A DNA stretch of 64,000 nucleotides from Planctomycetaceae bacterium (lineage in GTDB: Bacteria > Planctomycetota > Planctomycetia > Planctomycetales > Planctomycetaceae). Numbering within the stretch: position 1 is the stretch's first letter; every line of letters starts with the position of its first letter. The DNA lies in the NCBI GenBank assembly GCA_041398785.1, contig JAWKUA010000004.1, positions 248,001-312,000 of the forward strand, in the 5' to 3' direction. The translations under genes and the position numbers were made by a program. The notes beneath the pieces were generated by a model that saw nothing but the letters and a program-made list of their open reading frames with translations, did not search any database and was not told where the DNA came from. Shown piece after piece: positions 7,636-16,409 of the stretch.

Positions 7636-10074
7636 ATGAATCGGACTCCGCATCGATCACGAATTCCGCTGACCTGGGCCGTCGGCCAGCGTCGCCGAAC
7701 CTCGCGCGGGTCGAAGTCCGTATCCGTCGAAGTGCTGGAGTCCCGGCAGATGCTGAGCGCCGTGACGGTGCAGGTACCGGCATCGCAGGATACGACTCTC
7801 TACAACGACCAGCCGGAAGACGCCAACGGAGCTGGTCAGTTTCTTCTGACAGGAACCGCCGGCGATGGTGATCCGGGCAAGCACGCGCTGGTGGAATTCG
7901 ACCTGGAATCACTGAACATTCCCAGCGGGGCCACAATCGTCGACGCCGTGCTGACGCTGAATCTTGCGGAATCGCTTGGTCCGTCGGTAGCCGTTTCCGT
8001 CCATCTGGTGACGACGGCCTGGGGCGAAGCGGGTTCGGACGCGCCCGGCAGTGAGATCCTCGGCGCGGCCGCACAGCAGTTTGACGCCACATGGATCTAC
8101 GCTTTCTTCGACGGGGCACTTTGGAACAGTCCCGGCGGCGATTACGTCGGCGCGCCGTCGGCGACCACCGACGTCGATCAGCCGGGCATCTACCAATGGA
8201 CGGACAGCGGACTGATCGCCGACGTGCAGCAATGGCTGGACGATCCGGAGTCCAATCATGGCTGGGCAGTCATCGGACCCGGCAAGGACAATCTGAAGTC
8301 GTTTACCAGCAAAGACGGCGACAACGCAGCACTTCACCCCATTCTGGAGATCACCTACGAAGAAGCTCAGTTGCCCGGAATCGTCCATGGCCGGATCTGG
8401 CACGACCTGAATGCGGACGGCACCCGTGTCCCGTCCGCGCTCGCGGATCTGGGACTGAAGTTCTCCGGCGGCAGGACGTTTTTCAACCTCTACGGCGGCG
8501 GCGAATACTGGATGCAGTCCGCCGACACCCATCAGTGGTATTTCTTTCGGGAGAACGGACATCTGACCAAATGGTCGGGGCAGCCTCGCAGCCTGTCCGG
8601 CGAAACGGTCGCGCAGCTTGATCCGCGAGTCTACTATTCCATCAGGCTGCTGATTCGACCGGGCGATGCCGAGCCGTGGATTAACGGCTTCACTGTGGAA
8701 CTGCTCGACAGCAGCGGCGCGGTGATCGCTACAGATCTGACGCACTCGATCGACATCGACGGCAACGGCATCATCGATCCGGAAAACGAAGACGGCTGGT
8801 ATCGCTTCGAGAACCTTGCCGATGGCGAATACCGCGTTCGCCACGTCCCGCCGGAAGGCTGGAAGATCACCGGCGAATGGAACGGACCGGTTGGCGACCT
8901 GGTCGTGGAACTGCAGCAGTCACTCGGTCTGAGGTTTTCGAATTCACTGTACGAAAACGTTGGAGGGCTCGGGGAGCGCTGGGTTCGGGGCAATACCGGC
9001 TGGTACTACCTGACGCCGAACGGATCGTTGTATGAATGGGACCGCCAGCGGTTTACAACCAGCGTGCCACTTTCCGGAACCCTGGTTGCCGGCCTGGGAG
9101 TCGAGTACTACCGAAATCCGTCACTGCTGTTCGATCCGAATTCGGCAACGGTTCAGGTTTCGGCGGTCGAAGAACATGTGCTGCTGCGAGTCGACTGGGG
9201 CGATTATCAGCCCGTTGACGTGCGGGGACGGAAGTGGTTTGAGTTTCATCCCGACGGTGAGCGTGACCCGGGCACGCCTTCCGGCGGGGGCCTGATCGCC
9301 ACAATTTCCGGTCCGTATGACCTTTCCGGTTCCGGCGGCTCGTGGTTCTACAACGAGGGCGCTGACGAATGGTACATCGTCACGGCGGACGGCGTTGTTG
9401 AACTCTGGGACGGAACTCCTCCTTCGCCCGATGGCCCCGGCGGGACGAACGACCCCGGCAGCACCGTCTTCGACAACACCGCCAGCGTGGACGCGGAACC
9501 CTGGCTGAACGGCTGGACCGTTGAACTGCTCGATGAAAACGGCTACGTGGTCAGTTCCACCGTCACCGGCGATGTCGACGCCAACCAGGACGGCGTTACG
9601 GACATCGAAACCGAACGCGGCTGGTATTCCTTCGCCGGTCTCGCTCCCGGCAACTATACGGTGAACTTTGTCGAACCCGCCGGATGGCTGCAGACAAACC
9701 TGGCCGCGGCAAATGACGCGGCGACAATCGCTCAGATGGCTCAGCAGCAGCCGTTCGAGCTTCTGAACACCGACTTCTACAACTGGGGAGGACGCCACGA
9801 ACGCTGGATCCGCAATGGTTCGGCGTGGTACTTCATCGTTCCGCAGGGAATGCTGTACCGCTACCAAACCGGCACCGGCGGCGCCGGCGGCGGACTGCAG
9901 GGCACCGAGGTTGCTCGCCTGTCGAGCAGCTTCTTTCTGAACCTGAACCTGTTCGTGCATCCTGCATCGACGACGATTTCCACACGCAGCGGCAGCAGCA
10001 GCCAGCGTCTCGATTCCGGCACTCACCGCCTGCTCGACGGCGTCTTCGCAGACCTCGCGGACTTGCTTGGGTAG
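7636..10074 (+). CDS. Large secreted LEPR-XLL protein with DNRLRE-like and SdrD B-like domains
   Basis: About 812 residues. Residues 31-42 read VEVLESRQMLSA, the LEPR-XLL sorting motif that marks many very large planctomycete surface proteins and replaces an ordinary signal peptide. Next comes a DNRLRE-like block (SQDTTLYNDQPEDANGAG, ALVEFDLESLNIPSGA, WAVIGPGKDNLKSFTSKD) of about 180 residues. Then modules repeat in which a GG...WY sequence precedes an SdrD B-like beta-sandwich (WINGFTVELLDSSGAVIA; WLNGWTVELLDENGYVVS; GWYSFAGLAPGNYTV). Acidic calcium-binding-like stretches occur (DIDGNGIIDPENEDG, DVDANQDGVTD). I chose ATG 7636 because it places the LEPR motif at the usual distance; an in-frame ATG/TTG upstream would add 34 residues. 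No PEP-CTERM tail is present. Confidence 0.8.
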   Translation: MNRTPHRSRIPLTWAVGQRRRTSRGSKSVSVEVLESRQMLSAVTVQVPASQDTTLYNDQPEDANGAGQFLLTGTAGDGDPGKHALVEFDLESLNIPSGATIVDAVLTLNLAESLGPSVAVSVHLVTTAWGEAGSDAPGSEILGAAAQQFDATWIYAFFDGALWNSPGGDYVGAPSATTDVDQPGIYQWTDSGLIADVQQWLDDPESNHGWAVIGPGKDNLKSFTSKDGDNAALHPILEITYEEAQLPGIVHGRIWHDLNADGTRVPSALADLGLKFSGGRTFFNLYGGGEYWMQSADTHQWYFFRENGHLTKWSGQPRSLSGETVAQLDPRVYYSIRLLIRPGDAEPWINGFTVELLDSSGAVIATDLTHSIDIDGNGIIDPENEDGWYRFENLADGEYRVRHVPPEGWKITGEWNGPVGDLVVELQQSLGLRFSNSLYENVGGLGERWVRGNTGWYYLTPNGSLYEWDRQRFTTSVPLSGTLVAGLGVEYYRNPSLLFDPNSATVQVSAVEEHVLLRVDWGDYQPVDVRGRKWFEFHPDGERDPGTPSGGGLIATISGPYDLSGSGGSWFYNEGADEWYIVTADGVVELWDGTPPSPDGPGGTNDPGSTVFDNTASVDAEPWLNGWTVELLDENGYVVSSTVTGDVDANQDGVTDIETERGWYSFAGLAPGNYTVNFVEPAGWLQTNLAAANDAATIAQMAQQQPFELLNTDFYNWGGRHERWIRNGSAWYFIVPQGMLYRYQTGTGGAGGGLQGTEVARLSSSFFLNLNLFVHPASTTISTRSGSSSQRLDSGTHRLLDGVFADLADLLG

Positions 10075-10260
10075 GATTGCTCAACGCGAAGCTTCCGGAA
10101 TGCGGCCGGACAAAACGCAATCGCAATGGCTATCCGGAAGATGCGAGAAGGTCGTGAGACGTCAACGTTTTTGCATCATTTGACGGTTGTGCGGCAGAAT
10201 TTCGGCGATAGTATCGGCAGGCTGAGGACACTCCTTGAGTCAGCCAGCAGGGGCCATGTC

Positions 10261-10832
10261 ATGCCGTTTACCGCACTTGCCGAACGGGTTCGCAGCGAAG
10301 ATCCGGCGGCTCTGGCAGAGTTGCTGATCGGTATGGCAACGCGATTCGCCGGGAAATCCGGTTCACACCTGCTGGACGCGCGAGTCAGGCAGTTGGTCAG
10401 CGACAGCGATGTATATCAGTCCGTCGTCTACCGATTCTATGCCGGCATGAAGGACGGCGGTTTTGTCGTCGAATCGCCGGACGACCTGCTCGCACCGCTG
10501 CGAGGCATCGCTCGGACACGGATCGCCGAACTGGTTCGCTTCGGCACGCCCAGAAACGCGATCTGAACCGCAACGCGGAACTCAACGCGGACAAAGCCCG
10601 TGAGATCGCCGCCGATGTTCCCGGACTGCTGATGTCATGGAACGTCGCGAACTACTGGCTACCATCAACGGGCCGACTCCCCTGAGCGCCGAGACCAGGA
10701 GATTCTGCAGTGGCGAACCGGAGGCCTGGCTGGCCGGAGATTGCCGTTGTTCTGGGCGAATCCAGCCCTGAATCCGTCCGCAAACGCCACGAACGTTCGC
10801 TCGCGGCTGTTCAGCCGCGAGATTCGTCGACC
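10261..10832 (+). pseudogene. ECF-type RNA polymerase sigma factor, decayed copy
   Basis: The first frame from ATG 10261 gives a sigma-70 region-2-like segment (HLLDARVRQLVSDSDVYQSV) ending at a TGA at 10566. Another frame continues with AQKRDLNRNAELNADKAREI, and a third gives region 4, EIAVVLGESSPESVRKRHER. Together these align with the intact sigma factor at 23500-24147, for example QLVSDSDVYQSVV against QIVSDSDICQSVV and GESSPESVRKRHERSL against GESGPDAVRKRHQRAL. At least three frame changes are needed, with lost segments between regions 2 and 4, so this is a real remnant and not one sequencing indel. It follows the LEPR-XLL gene. Confidence 0.78.
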
Positions 10833-10880
10833 TTAGGCGAGCCGCCGGAGAGAACTGACTCAGCACGGCCAGGTTGCTTC

Positions 10881-11043
10881 ACCCCTCCCGTAGTACCTGG
10901 AGGGTCGCCGATCGAACGCCGCAGGCGGTTCGATCGGGCGGGAGAGGGCGATGCACGGGAACTCCGGTTGCGCGGCCGGTTCTCCCCGTCGTTTGGTCGC
11001 CTGAACGACGATCAAACTCCGACCTCCCGTTGCAACCTCACCA
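10881..11043 (+). repeat. Hairpin-ended dispersed repeat, copy A
   Basis: One of three long copies of a roughly 165-base element. It starts with ACCCCTCCCGTAG...GGAGGGTCGCC and ends with GACCTCCCGTTGCAACC, each end being a CTCCCGT/ACGGGAG hairpin (imperfect here). The interior carries GCCGATCGAACGCC, GGTTGCGCGGCCGG and CGCCTGAACGACGATCAAAC, all shared with copies B (16148) and C (19955). It directly follows the decayed sigma factor and lacks any open frame. Confidence 0.75.
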
Positions 11044-11270
11044 CCACACAAGTAATTGACCGGCAGTTCTTGTCATCTGAGGTTTTCTTTATGGGGGACT
11101 GAATTGTGGGATGGAGGATTTGACTTGTTTGGGGCTGGTCGGAGTGTCGGGTGCGGCGAACGATGAGGGGTGTCATGCCAGGATGATGTGGTGACTTTGG
11201 CGGCCGGTCGACAGTGGGACGTCGATTGCGGTCAGCTTCGCAGGGAGTTCCGCGCATGACGACTCAGCTT

Positions 11271-11433
11271 TTGCCTTCCCGGTATTGCCTTCCCGGTATT
11301 GCCATCCCCGGTATTGCCTTCCCCGGTATTGCCATCCCCGGTATTGCCATCCCCGGTAATAAGCTATCCCTGGTATTGCCTTTCCCTGGTATTGCCTTCC
11401 CCGCATTGCCATCTCCCGCATTGCCATCTCCCC
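11271..11433. repeat. 15-bp tandem repeat, about 10-11 units
   Basis: A minisatellite with consensus GGTATTGCCATCCCC (unit 15 bases, variants ending CTTCCC or CTTTCCCT). Because the unit is a multiple of three, all frames stay open and read as five-residue repeats (PGIAI/PGIAF on plus, MAIPG/KAIPG on minus). The last units degrade to GCATTGCCATCTCCC. One unit is disturbed (GGTAATAAGCTATCCCT). There are no unique spacers, so it is not a CRISPR array. It sits just before the transposase remnant. Confidence 0.85.
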
Positions 11434-11447
11434 TTCGGGCACTTTGA

Positions 11448-12880
11448 CAGAGGAAGTTCGTGGGGCAGACTTGGTGATGTGAGGCTGAACGCTCGACTGG
11501 TGCGGATTGTGGAAGAGTTGGGGCCAACCCGAATCTCAGTATTCCCGCGGCCACCAGCAGGCGTGCCGAGATGGAAGCGGCCTACCGATTCTTCGACAAC
11601 GACAACGGTCACGCCGGAGAAACCTGCAGGCCGCACATCGAGGCGACTTACGAAAGAATCTCGCAATGCGATGTGGTGCTGCTGGGTGCAGGACACCACG
11701 GAACTGGATCTCACGCGTCCCTGACCAGCAGGTTGCCGGAGCCGGGCCGATGGACTGCGAGACGCGACGAGGCGCTCTTTCGCATCCGCTGGATCGCCTT
11801 CGTTCGGACGGCGTTCCGCTGGGAACGGTGTGGCAGAAGACGTAGCTCGCGAGCACCGCCACGCATCTGTCGAAGGCCGAACGGAAAGGAGAAACGCGAC
11901 AGGACTCGATCGAAGACAAGGAAAGTGTTCGCTGGATTGAAGGTTTGAGAGCCGCCTCGGCGACGTTCGCCGCCGCCTGTCCGAAGACCACCTGCGTGTG
12001 CATCAGCGATAGTGAGTCCGACATCTATGAATCCAGCCCAGCGAACCGCGATCCGCGGACGATGCTCCGGAGGTTCACTTCTGATCAGAGCCGCTCAGGA
12101 ACGCTGCACGGAGAATGGAACACTGCTCGACGACGTTCGCGCAACCGCCTGCCTGAGTCGCAGTCAACTGCACGTGAGTTCTCGCGTGGCGAAGGTTCCC
12201 GTCACGACCACAAGCGGAACAACAGTCACGTGCTCGCCACGCCGACGTGGAAATTCGTGCGCCACAACCGTGACGTTGCAGCCACCTCATCGCTTCGACA
12301 GAAACCTGCCGGCACTGACGGTCAACGTGGTGCTTGTGGGAAGAACCCAATCCTCCGGAAGGCTGCGAACCCATTCGCTGGCTGCTGGTCACAACGCTGC
12401 CGATCGACAGTCCGGAAGACGTGCTTCGCGTTGTCGAATACTATGCCCGCAGATGGCAAATCGAAGTCTATTTCAGAACTCTGAAGACAGGCTGCCGGGT
12501 CGAACAGCGACTGTTCGAAAAGCTGCCCCGCACACTCAACTGCGTGGCCGTGTATTCCATCATCGCGTGGCGAGTGATGTACCTGTGCCACCTCGGCCGC
12601 GAATGCCCTGACCTGGACTGCGAAATTGTATTTTCCCCCAGCGAAATGGAAGTCCGGTTCTATACCATCGTCCATCGTCGAAAGCTTCCGTCACAGCCTC
12701 CGCGCCTGAACGAACTGATCCGCATGATCGCCACCCTCGGCGGCTACGTCGATCGCCCAAAAACCCACCCGGGCACGCAAACCCTCTGGACCGGACTGCA
12801 ACGCCTCCACTGCTTCTCCCTCGCCTGGGACACCCCCGCCCCCTTTTTTCGACCCATATACTTGTGTGGTACAGTGAGCC
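11448..12880 (+). mobile_element. IS4-family (Tn5-like) transposase, decayed
   Basis: Fragments in several plus frames follow the order of a Tn5/IS4 transposase: SSWGRLGDVRLNARLVRIVEE near 11455-11520, NPNLSIPAATSRRAEMEAAY and AYRFFDNDN (11525-11605), HIEATYERISQCDVVLL, VQDTTELDLTRPDQQ, then after badly broken sequence the best-preserved part at 12334-12850 with YARRWQIEVYFRTLKTG (the Y-(2)-R-(3)-E-(6)-K signature), CVAVYSIIAWRVMYLC and RMIATLGGY. Five or more frame changes are needed, so the enzyme cannot be made. I saw no clear terminal inverted repeats; the left end is near the tandem repeat and the right end abuts a fragment of the hairpin repeat. Confidence 0.8.
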
Positions 12881-12911
12881 GTTGCAACGGGAGGGTGAAT
12901 TCTCATCTGCC
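12881..12911 (+). repeat. Fragment of the hairpin-ended repeat (right end), copy D
   Basis: GTTGCAACGGGAGGGTGA followed by ATTCTCATCTGCC matches the right-hand end of copies B and C (AACGNGAGGGTGTATTC...CATCTNC). The rest of the element is missing. It lies immediately after the last recognisable transposase codons. Confidence 0.6.
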
Positions 12912-13226
12912 GCTTGCCTTAAGCTGCCACGTTGCCGAAAGCAAACGTCGGCACCTGCAGCGTCGCCCCGTTCGCTGACACGCTGCATTCGCCAATGTTC
13001 TGTCGGCCCTGATGCCTTGCCGCCGGGAACGATGATTACTCAACCGCTCAGAATTCGCGGAAGAATTCCCGTCCGGACTTCCGGCCGTATGCAATCAATG
13101 TGGGGCAGCCCTGTGAGACGACCAATGTCGTTTGCTCAGGAACCCGCCAGTGGGCCATGCGGACGACGCCGTCCGAGCTGGCGGTGCTGCTGTTTTTGAA
13201 ACAATGCCGCTGCAGGACGACCAGGA

Positions 13227-13472
13227 ATGACCTCACGTTTCCTTCGGACGTTTTCGAAGTACCGTCGCCGCACGATTCGCCGCTGCTGCCGTCGCCAATC
13301 GGCTGAGCAACTCGAAAGCCGCACCGCACGCTGCGGAAAAAAACCCGGGCGCGGTCTGTTGAGGTCGTTTATTGAAGGCACAACAGTACCCAAAGTGGCG
13401 TGGACGCCTGCGCAGTCAATGCGGCGATATGTGCTGCGGCATCATGCGTCGACGCCCGCAGTAAGTGTTTGA
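13227..13472 (+). pseudogene. Possible remnant of a LEPR-XLL protein N terminus
   Basis: The 81-codon frame starts MTSRFLRTFSKYRRRT and reaches SAEQLESRTARCGKK. A basic N terminus followed by a QLESRT-type core resembles the LEPR-XLL start seen at 7636 and 24382 (LESRQML, LESRKLL), but the hydrophobic LLL part is absent and nothing recognisable follows. It could equally be a chance frame. There is a moderate purine-rich stretch (CAGGACGACCAGGA) before the ATG. Confidence 0.25.
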
Positions 13473-13496
13473 ACCTGCGACGGTGCTGTTCGTTAA

Positions 13497-13563
13497 TTGG
13501 GTCCGCTTCATTTGTTTGTTGCTGGGTGGCCGGCCTCACCGTTGGCCGTAAGCGGACCCAGCT
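13497..13563. repeat. Inverted repeat flanking a 42-base spacer
   Basis: TTGGGTCCGCTT at the left and AAGCGGACCCAG at the right form an 11-base perfect inverted repeat. The region around it (13473-13847) otherwise holds no gene I can recognise. Confidence 0.5.
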
Positions 13564-13847
13564 GACTGGCATGGATCTATCACTGGAGCTCAGCTGCGGC
13601 GATGCAGGTTGATTCGGATATTTCGATCGAGGGCAGATTCAGCGACGCTGCGCGAGCGAACACGTCCAGACAAGCTTTTTGCGAAATTTCTGTCCGAATC
13701 TGAGGTGAACGGCAATCTAGGGGTTACACACCTGCCGAGCGCGACCATCGATGCTCCGTAGCTACGGTTATTGAATGGGAACGTCTCTGCGGCTCGCCTG
13801 TTTCTATTGGCAACAACACATTCTAAGGGCAATTGAGAGGTGACACT

Positions 13848-14742
13848 ATGGTAGATTCACGACATCGGGGAAGAACGAACAGAGACAGTCAGTATCGTCA
13901 ATCAGAGCGGCTTCTGTACCCCGGCTCAAAGCACGGCGTTGACCATTATGAGTCGCCCGCCGGTTGGTACATCATGGTCACCGCGACGTCGTATGGAATA
14001 AATATGGCCGCAGTGGGTATAGCATATCAAAGACCTGGCTCTGTCAGATTACATCACGCAACACAAGATCAATGAGAAACTTCATGAACTCGGCGAATAT
14101 GCTAAAGAACAAGGGAAAGACGACAAATATCATGAACGGCTTGAAGAAATGAGGGAGTACTTTCTGGAAACCTACAGTAGGGTACAGGCGAGCCACAGCA
14201 GGCTGGAAGTGTCGTGGGATGTGAAACATGGAGGAAATGAGTTTAATCGAATTGGTGGTGCATTGTACATGGGGGTGGAAGTGCGGCTGGTCTGATTCTT
14301 CGGGCCGCCAATGAACTTGATGCCGCAAGCGTTCAGTATCGGCAAGTCATTTCAGAAAATGGGGACTTGCCGAGTACGGCAACCTGTTGTCAAATGGATA
14401 TTTCTATGATGGAACTGCGGGGTGGACGTTTCGCTGTAAAAACTACTTTGTTTACGATGCGGGGACTCCACGTGCAGTCTTGCATGTCATCGACGAGCCG
14501 CGCTTCGCAGCCAGGCGTCTTTCAGGATGCTCACAGGAATTCCTAGCGGCACGCAGCTAATGTTTAGTGTGCAACTTCGGAATGCAGGAAATTTCTCGGG
14601 CGCGCGCTACGCTGGCGATATGGGGAGCTTGAGGATGGGGGCGCCTGTAAATTCGAGCAAAGATCTGGTGGTGACTGCAAATTGGAGTCGGGTCGAAATT
14701 GGTCGTCTAAAATTGTTGCTCCGGGTCGGTGATTCGGTGTGA
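13848..14742 (+). pseudogene. Unrecognised gene, frame broken; AT-richer than surroundings
   Basis: An ATG at 13848 with a good ribosome-binding site (GAGAGG, 7 bases upstream) begins MVDSRHRGRTNRDSQYRQSE and reaches VDHYESPAGWYIMVTATSYG. The frame then appears to move to one reading KDLALSDYITQHKINEKLHE, ELGEYAKEQGKDDKYHERLE and RLEVSWDVKHGGNEFNRIGG, later to NLLSNGYFYDGTAGWTFRCK and finally the 71-codon frame at 14527. These pieces have protein-like composition (charged helices, then beta-rich sequence) and the DNA is clearly more AT-rich than its neighbours, which suggests acquisition by transfer. I do not recognise the family. At least three frame changes are required. Confidence 0.4.
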
Positions 14743-15018
14743 AATCTATTGGTCCGACGAAAACAGTTCTGACTTGATGGCTGACAACGCTTTTCTTCGA
14801 GACGCAGTTTACGTGTGGCCTTGTGGAACCTTTCAGGAGTGTCTGAAGTCGTGACCTGTCGTTGATACGGTCGTGGCAACCGCTTGTCCAGTGTATTCCG
14901 TGTCGGTTGAGTGGTCTATTTCAGTGCAGTTGTGTGACGCAACCAGTTTCGGAGTTGAAATGTGTGATTTTCCCGAGTGTGGGCACGATACGAGCGGTAC
15001 CGCCGTTCGACTATATGA

Positions 15019-15710
15019 GTGTTAAGTGAATTCAAGTTGATGAATCCGCGAGGTTTCCGTACGCCGTGGCTAGATCTGCTCGCCTCGGTTGAAAGTAGCT
15101 CACCCGAAGGGGAGATCGCAAATGGTCTGCTTTCCGTTTTCGTCCGAACGGCCGTGGCTGTCGTGGTGTTCAGTCTTGCTCAGGCTGATGTCAGTGCGCA
15201 GACGGTTCCGTTTTTTGTTGCGGGTTCCGGTGACATTCGGGGCTGCCGCTGGTTCCGGAGGCTGGTGAAGGCCGCATGGGCGGCCGGTGTTGCCTCGTCG
15301 GTTGGGTTTTACTGAGGGGACGGGACGTTTCGAGCGTCCAGAATCTGGAGTGCCGATACTGCGCTGTTCGAAGGCCGGCCAGCATTTCACGTCGATCGCG
15401 GACGGCAGCACACTGGCGTGTCACATGGCCGCACCGACGTGGAGATTCCGCCGAGGAACCCCGCTTTGTGCAACTGTATCCGGTCGACGCCGCCAACGGG
15501 GTTTTCTTTGCGGTGTTCCTGGCGGAGTTCACCCGGCTTTGGACGAATGCACTGGTCGGTCTGCCTGACTCCGGGACGGCAGCTTTCTGATGCTGGCAAT
15601 CTCAGACCCGTTTCGCATCGACCCGACCACGGGATCTCGGCTAATACCTGGATGATCCCGCCAGGCCGATCCGCTACCGCTGGTTCGGCAGCGGCTCCCT
15701 GACGCTCGGA
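15019..15710 (+). pseudogene. Decayed secreted protein gene
   Basis: The first frame gives a signal-peptide-like stretch (VRTAVAVVVFSLAQADVSAQ) followed by TVPFFVAGSGDIRG. Frame changes then give PRRLGFTEGTGRFE, TSIADGSTLACH, VQLYPVDAANGVFFAVF and SFLMLAISDPFRIDPTTG. I recall this order, a signal peptide, FxxxGxG, LGxFTGxGxF, DGxTL and a beta-rich end, from small exported planctomycete proteins of unknown role, but I could not verify a named family. The breaks are multiple, so no intact product is expected. An upstream ATG at 15040 (LMNPRGF...) is an alternative start. Confidence 0.4.
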
Positions 15711-16147
15711 AGACGCGGGAAGAGTTGGAAACGGCTTTGCGGACCTTCGTGTGGTGGTGTTTCGCATCGTGCTCGGCAAACCAGAGTTTCCTCCGGGAAT
15801 TCGAAGTCTGGTCATTCGTCGCGCGGACTTCCGTGCCGTGTTCGGACGTTGATGCCCGGAGGGCAGGCACAGCGGCAGCCGGAGTCGCCGTGCTCTGGTT
15901 GCTGGCAATTCCGCATCAGCAGGCCTGAAGGGCCGACACATGACGTCCGCATGATTCTGCATGATGATGTGTCTCTCCACCGGGGCTGGTCTGACGACGT
16001 GCTGCCAATCCGGTGGCTCACACCACGGCCGACGCGATGTCGGCCCGCCGGGCCTGAGCCGCATTCGAGCAAACACTCCCATTCCCCGGATGAGCCGGAG
16101 CAAGGCGATCGGCAGATGAGAGTTTACCAGTGCTGAGCTGCTGTTTC
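15711..16147. other. Gene-free stretch before repeat copy B
   Basis: No reading frame here shows a recognisable domain. Short GC-rich inverted motifs occur (CAGGCCTGAAGGGCC; GGCCCGCCGGGCC around 16040), of the kind that pepper planctomycete intergenic DNA. It may contain the far end of the decayed secreted gene. No promoter or RNA gene was identified. Confidence 0.35.
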
Positions 16148-16320
16148 ACTCCTCCCGTTTGAACGGGAGTGGTCGCCGATCGAATGCCGTCCAGGCGTTC
16201 GATCGCGGGAGAGCGCGCAGGGAGCCCCGTTGCTCGGAAGTCCTCCTCGTTTCATTGCCTGAACGGCGATCAAACTTTGACCCTCCCGTTGTAACGCGAG
16301 GGTGTATTCACATCTTCCGC
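16148..16320 (+). repeat. Hairpin-ended dispersed repeat, copy B
   Basis: The element begins CTCCTCCCGTTTGAACGGGAG, a strong hairpin, continues TCGCCGATCGAATGCCG, CAGGCGTTCGATCGCGGG and GCCTGAACGGCGATCAAAC, and ends CCCTCCCGTTGTAACGCGAG with a trailing GGGTGTATTCACATCTTCCG. It is in direct orientation to copy A and inverted relative to copy C. It lies 90 bases upstream of the kinase start, so it may also form part of that gene's leader. Confidence 0.8.
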
Positions 16321-16409
16321 AGGCCTGACCGCATCCACAGGTCCTTCCGCCGCCCGCTGATCCCCCAACGATACACTGATCGGAAACGCGACTTGCAGAG
16401 GGGCTGCCT

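Noticed and set aside
11271..11433. Possible CRISPR array
   Set aside because: Units are 15 bases, contiguous and without unique spacers; no cas genes are nearby. It is a tandem minisatellite.
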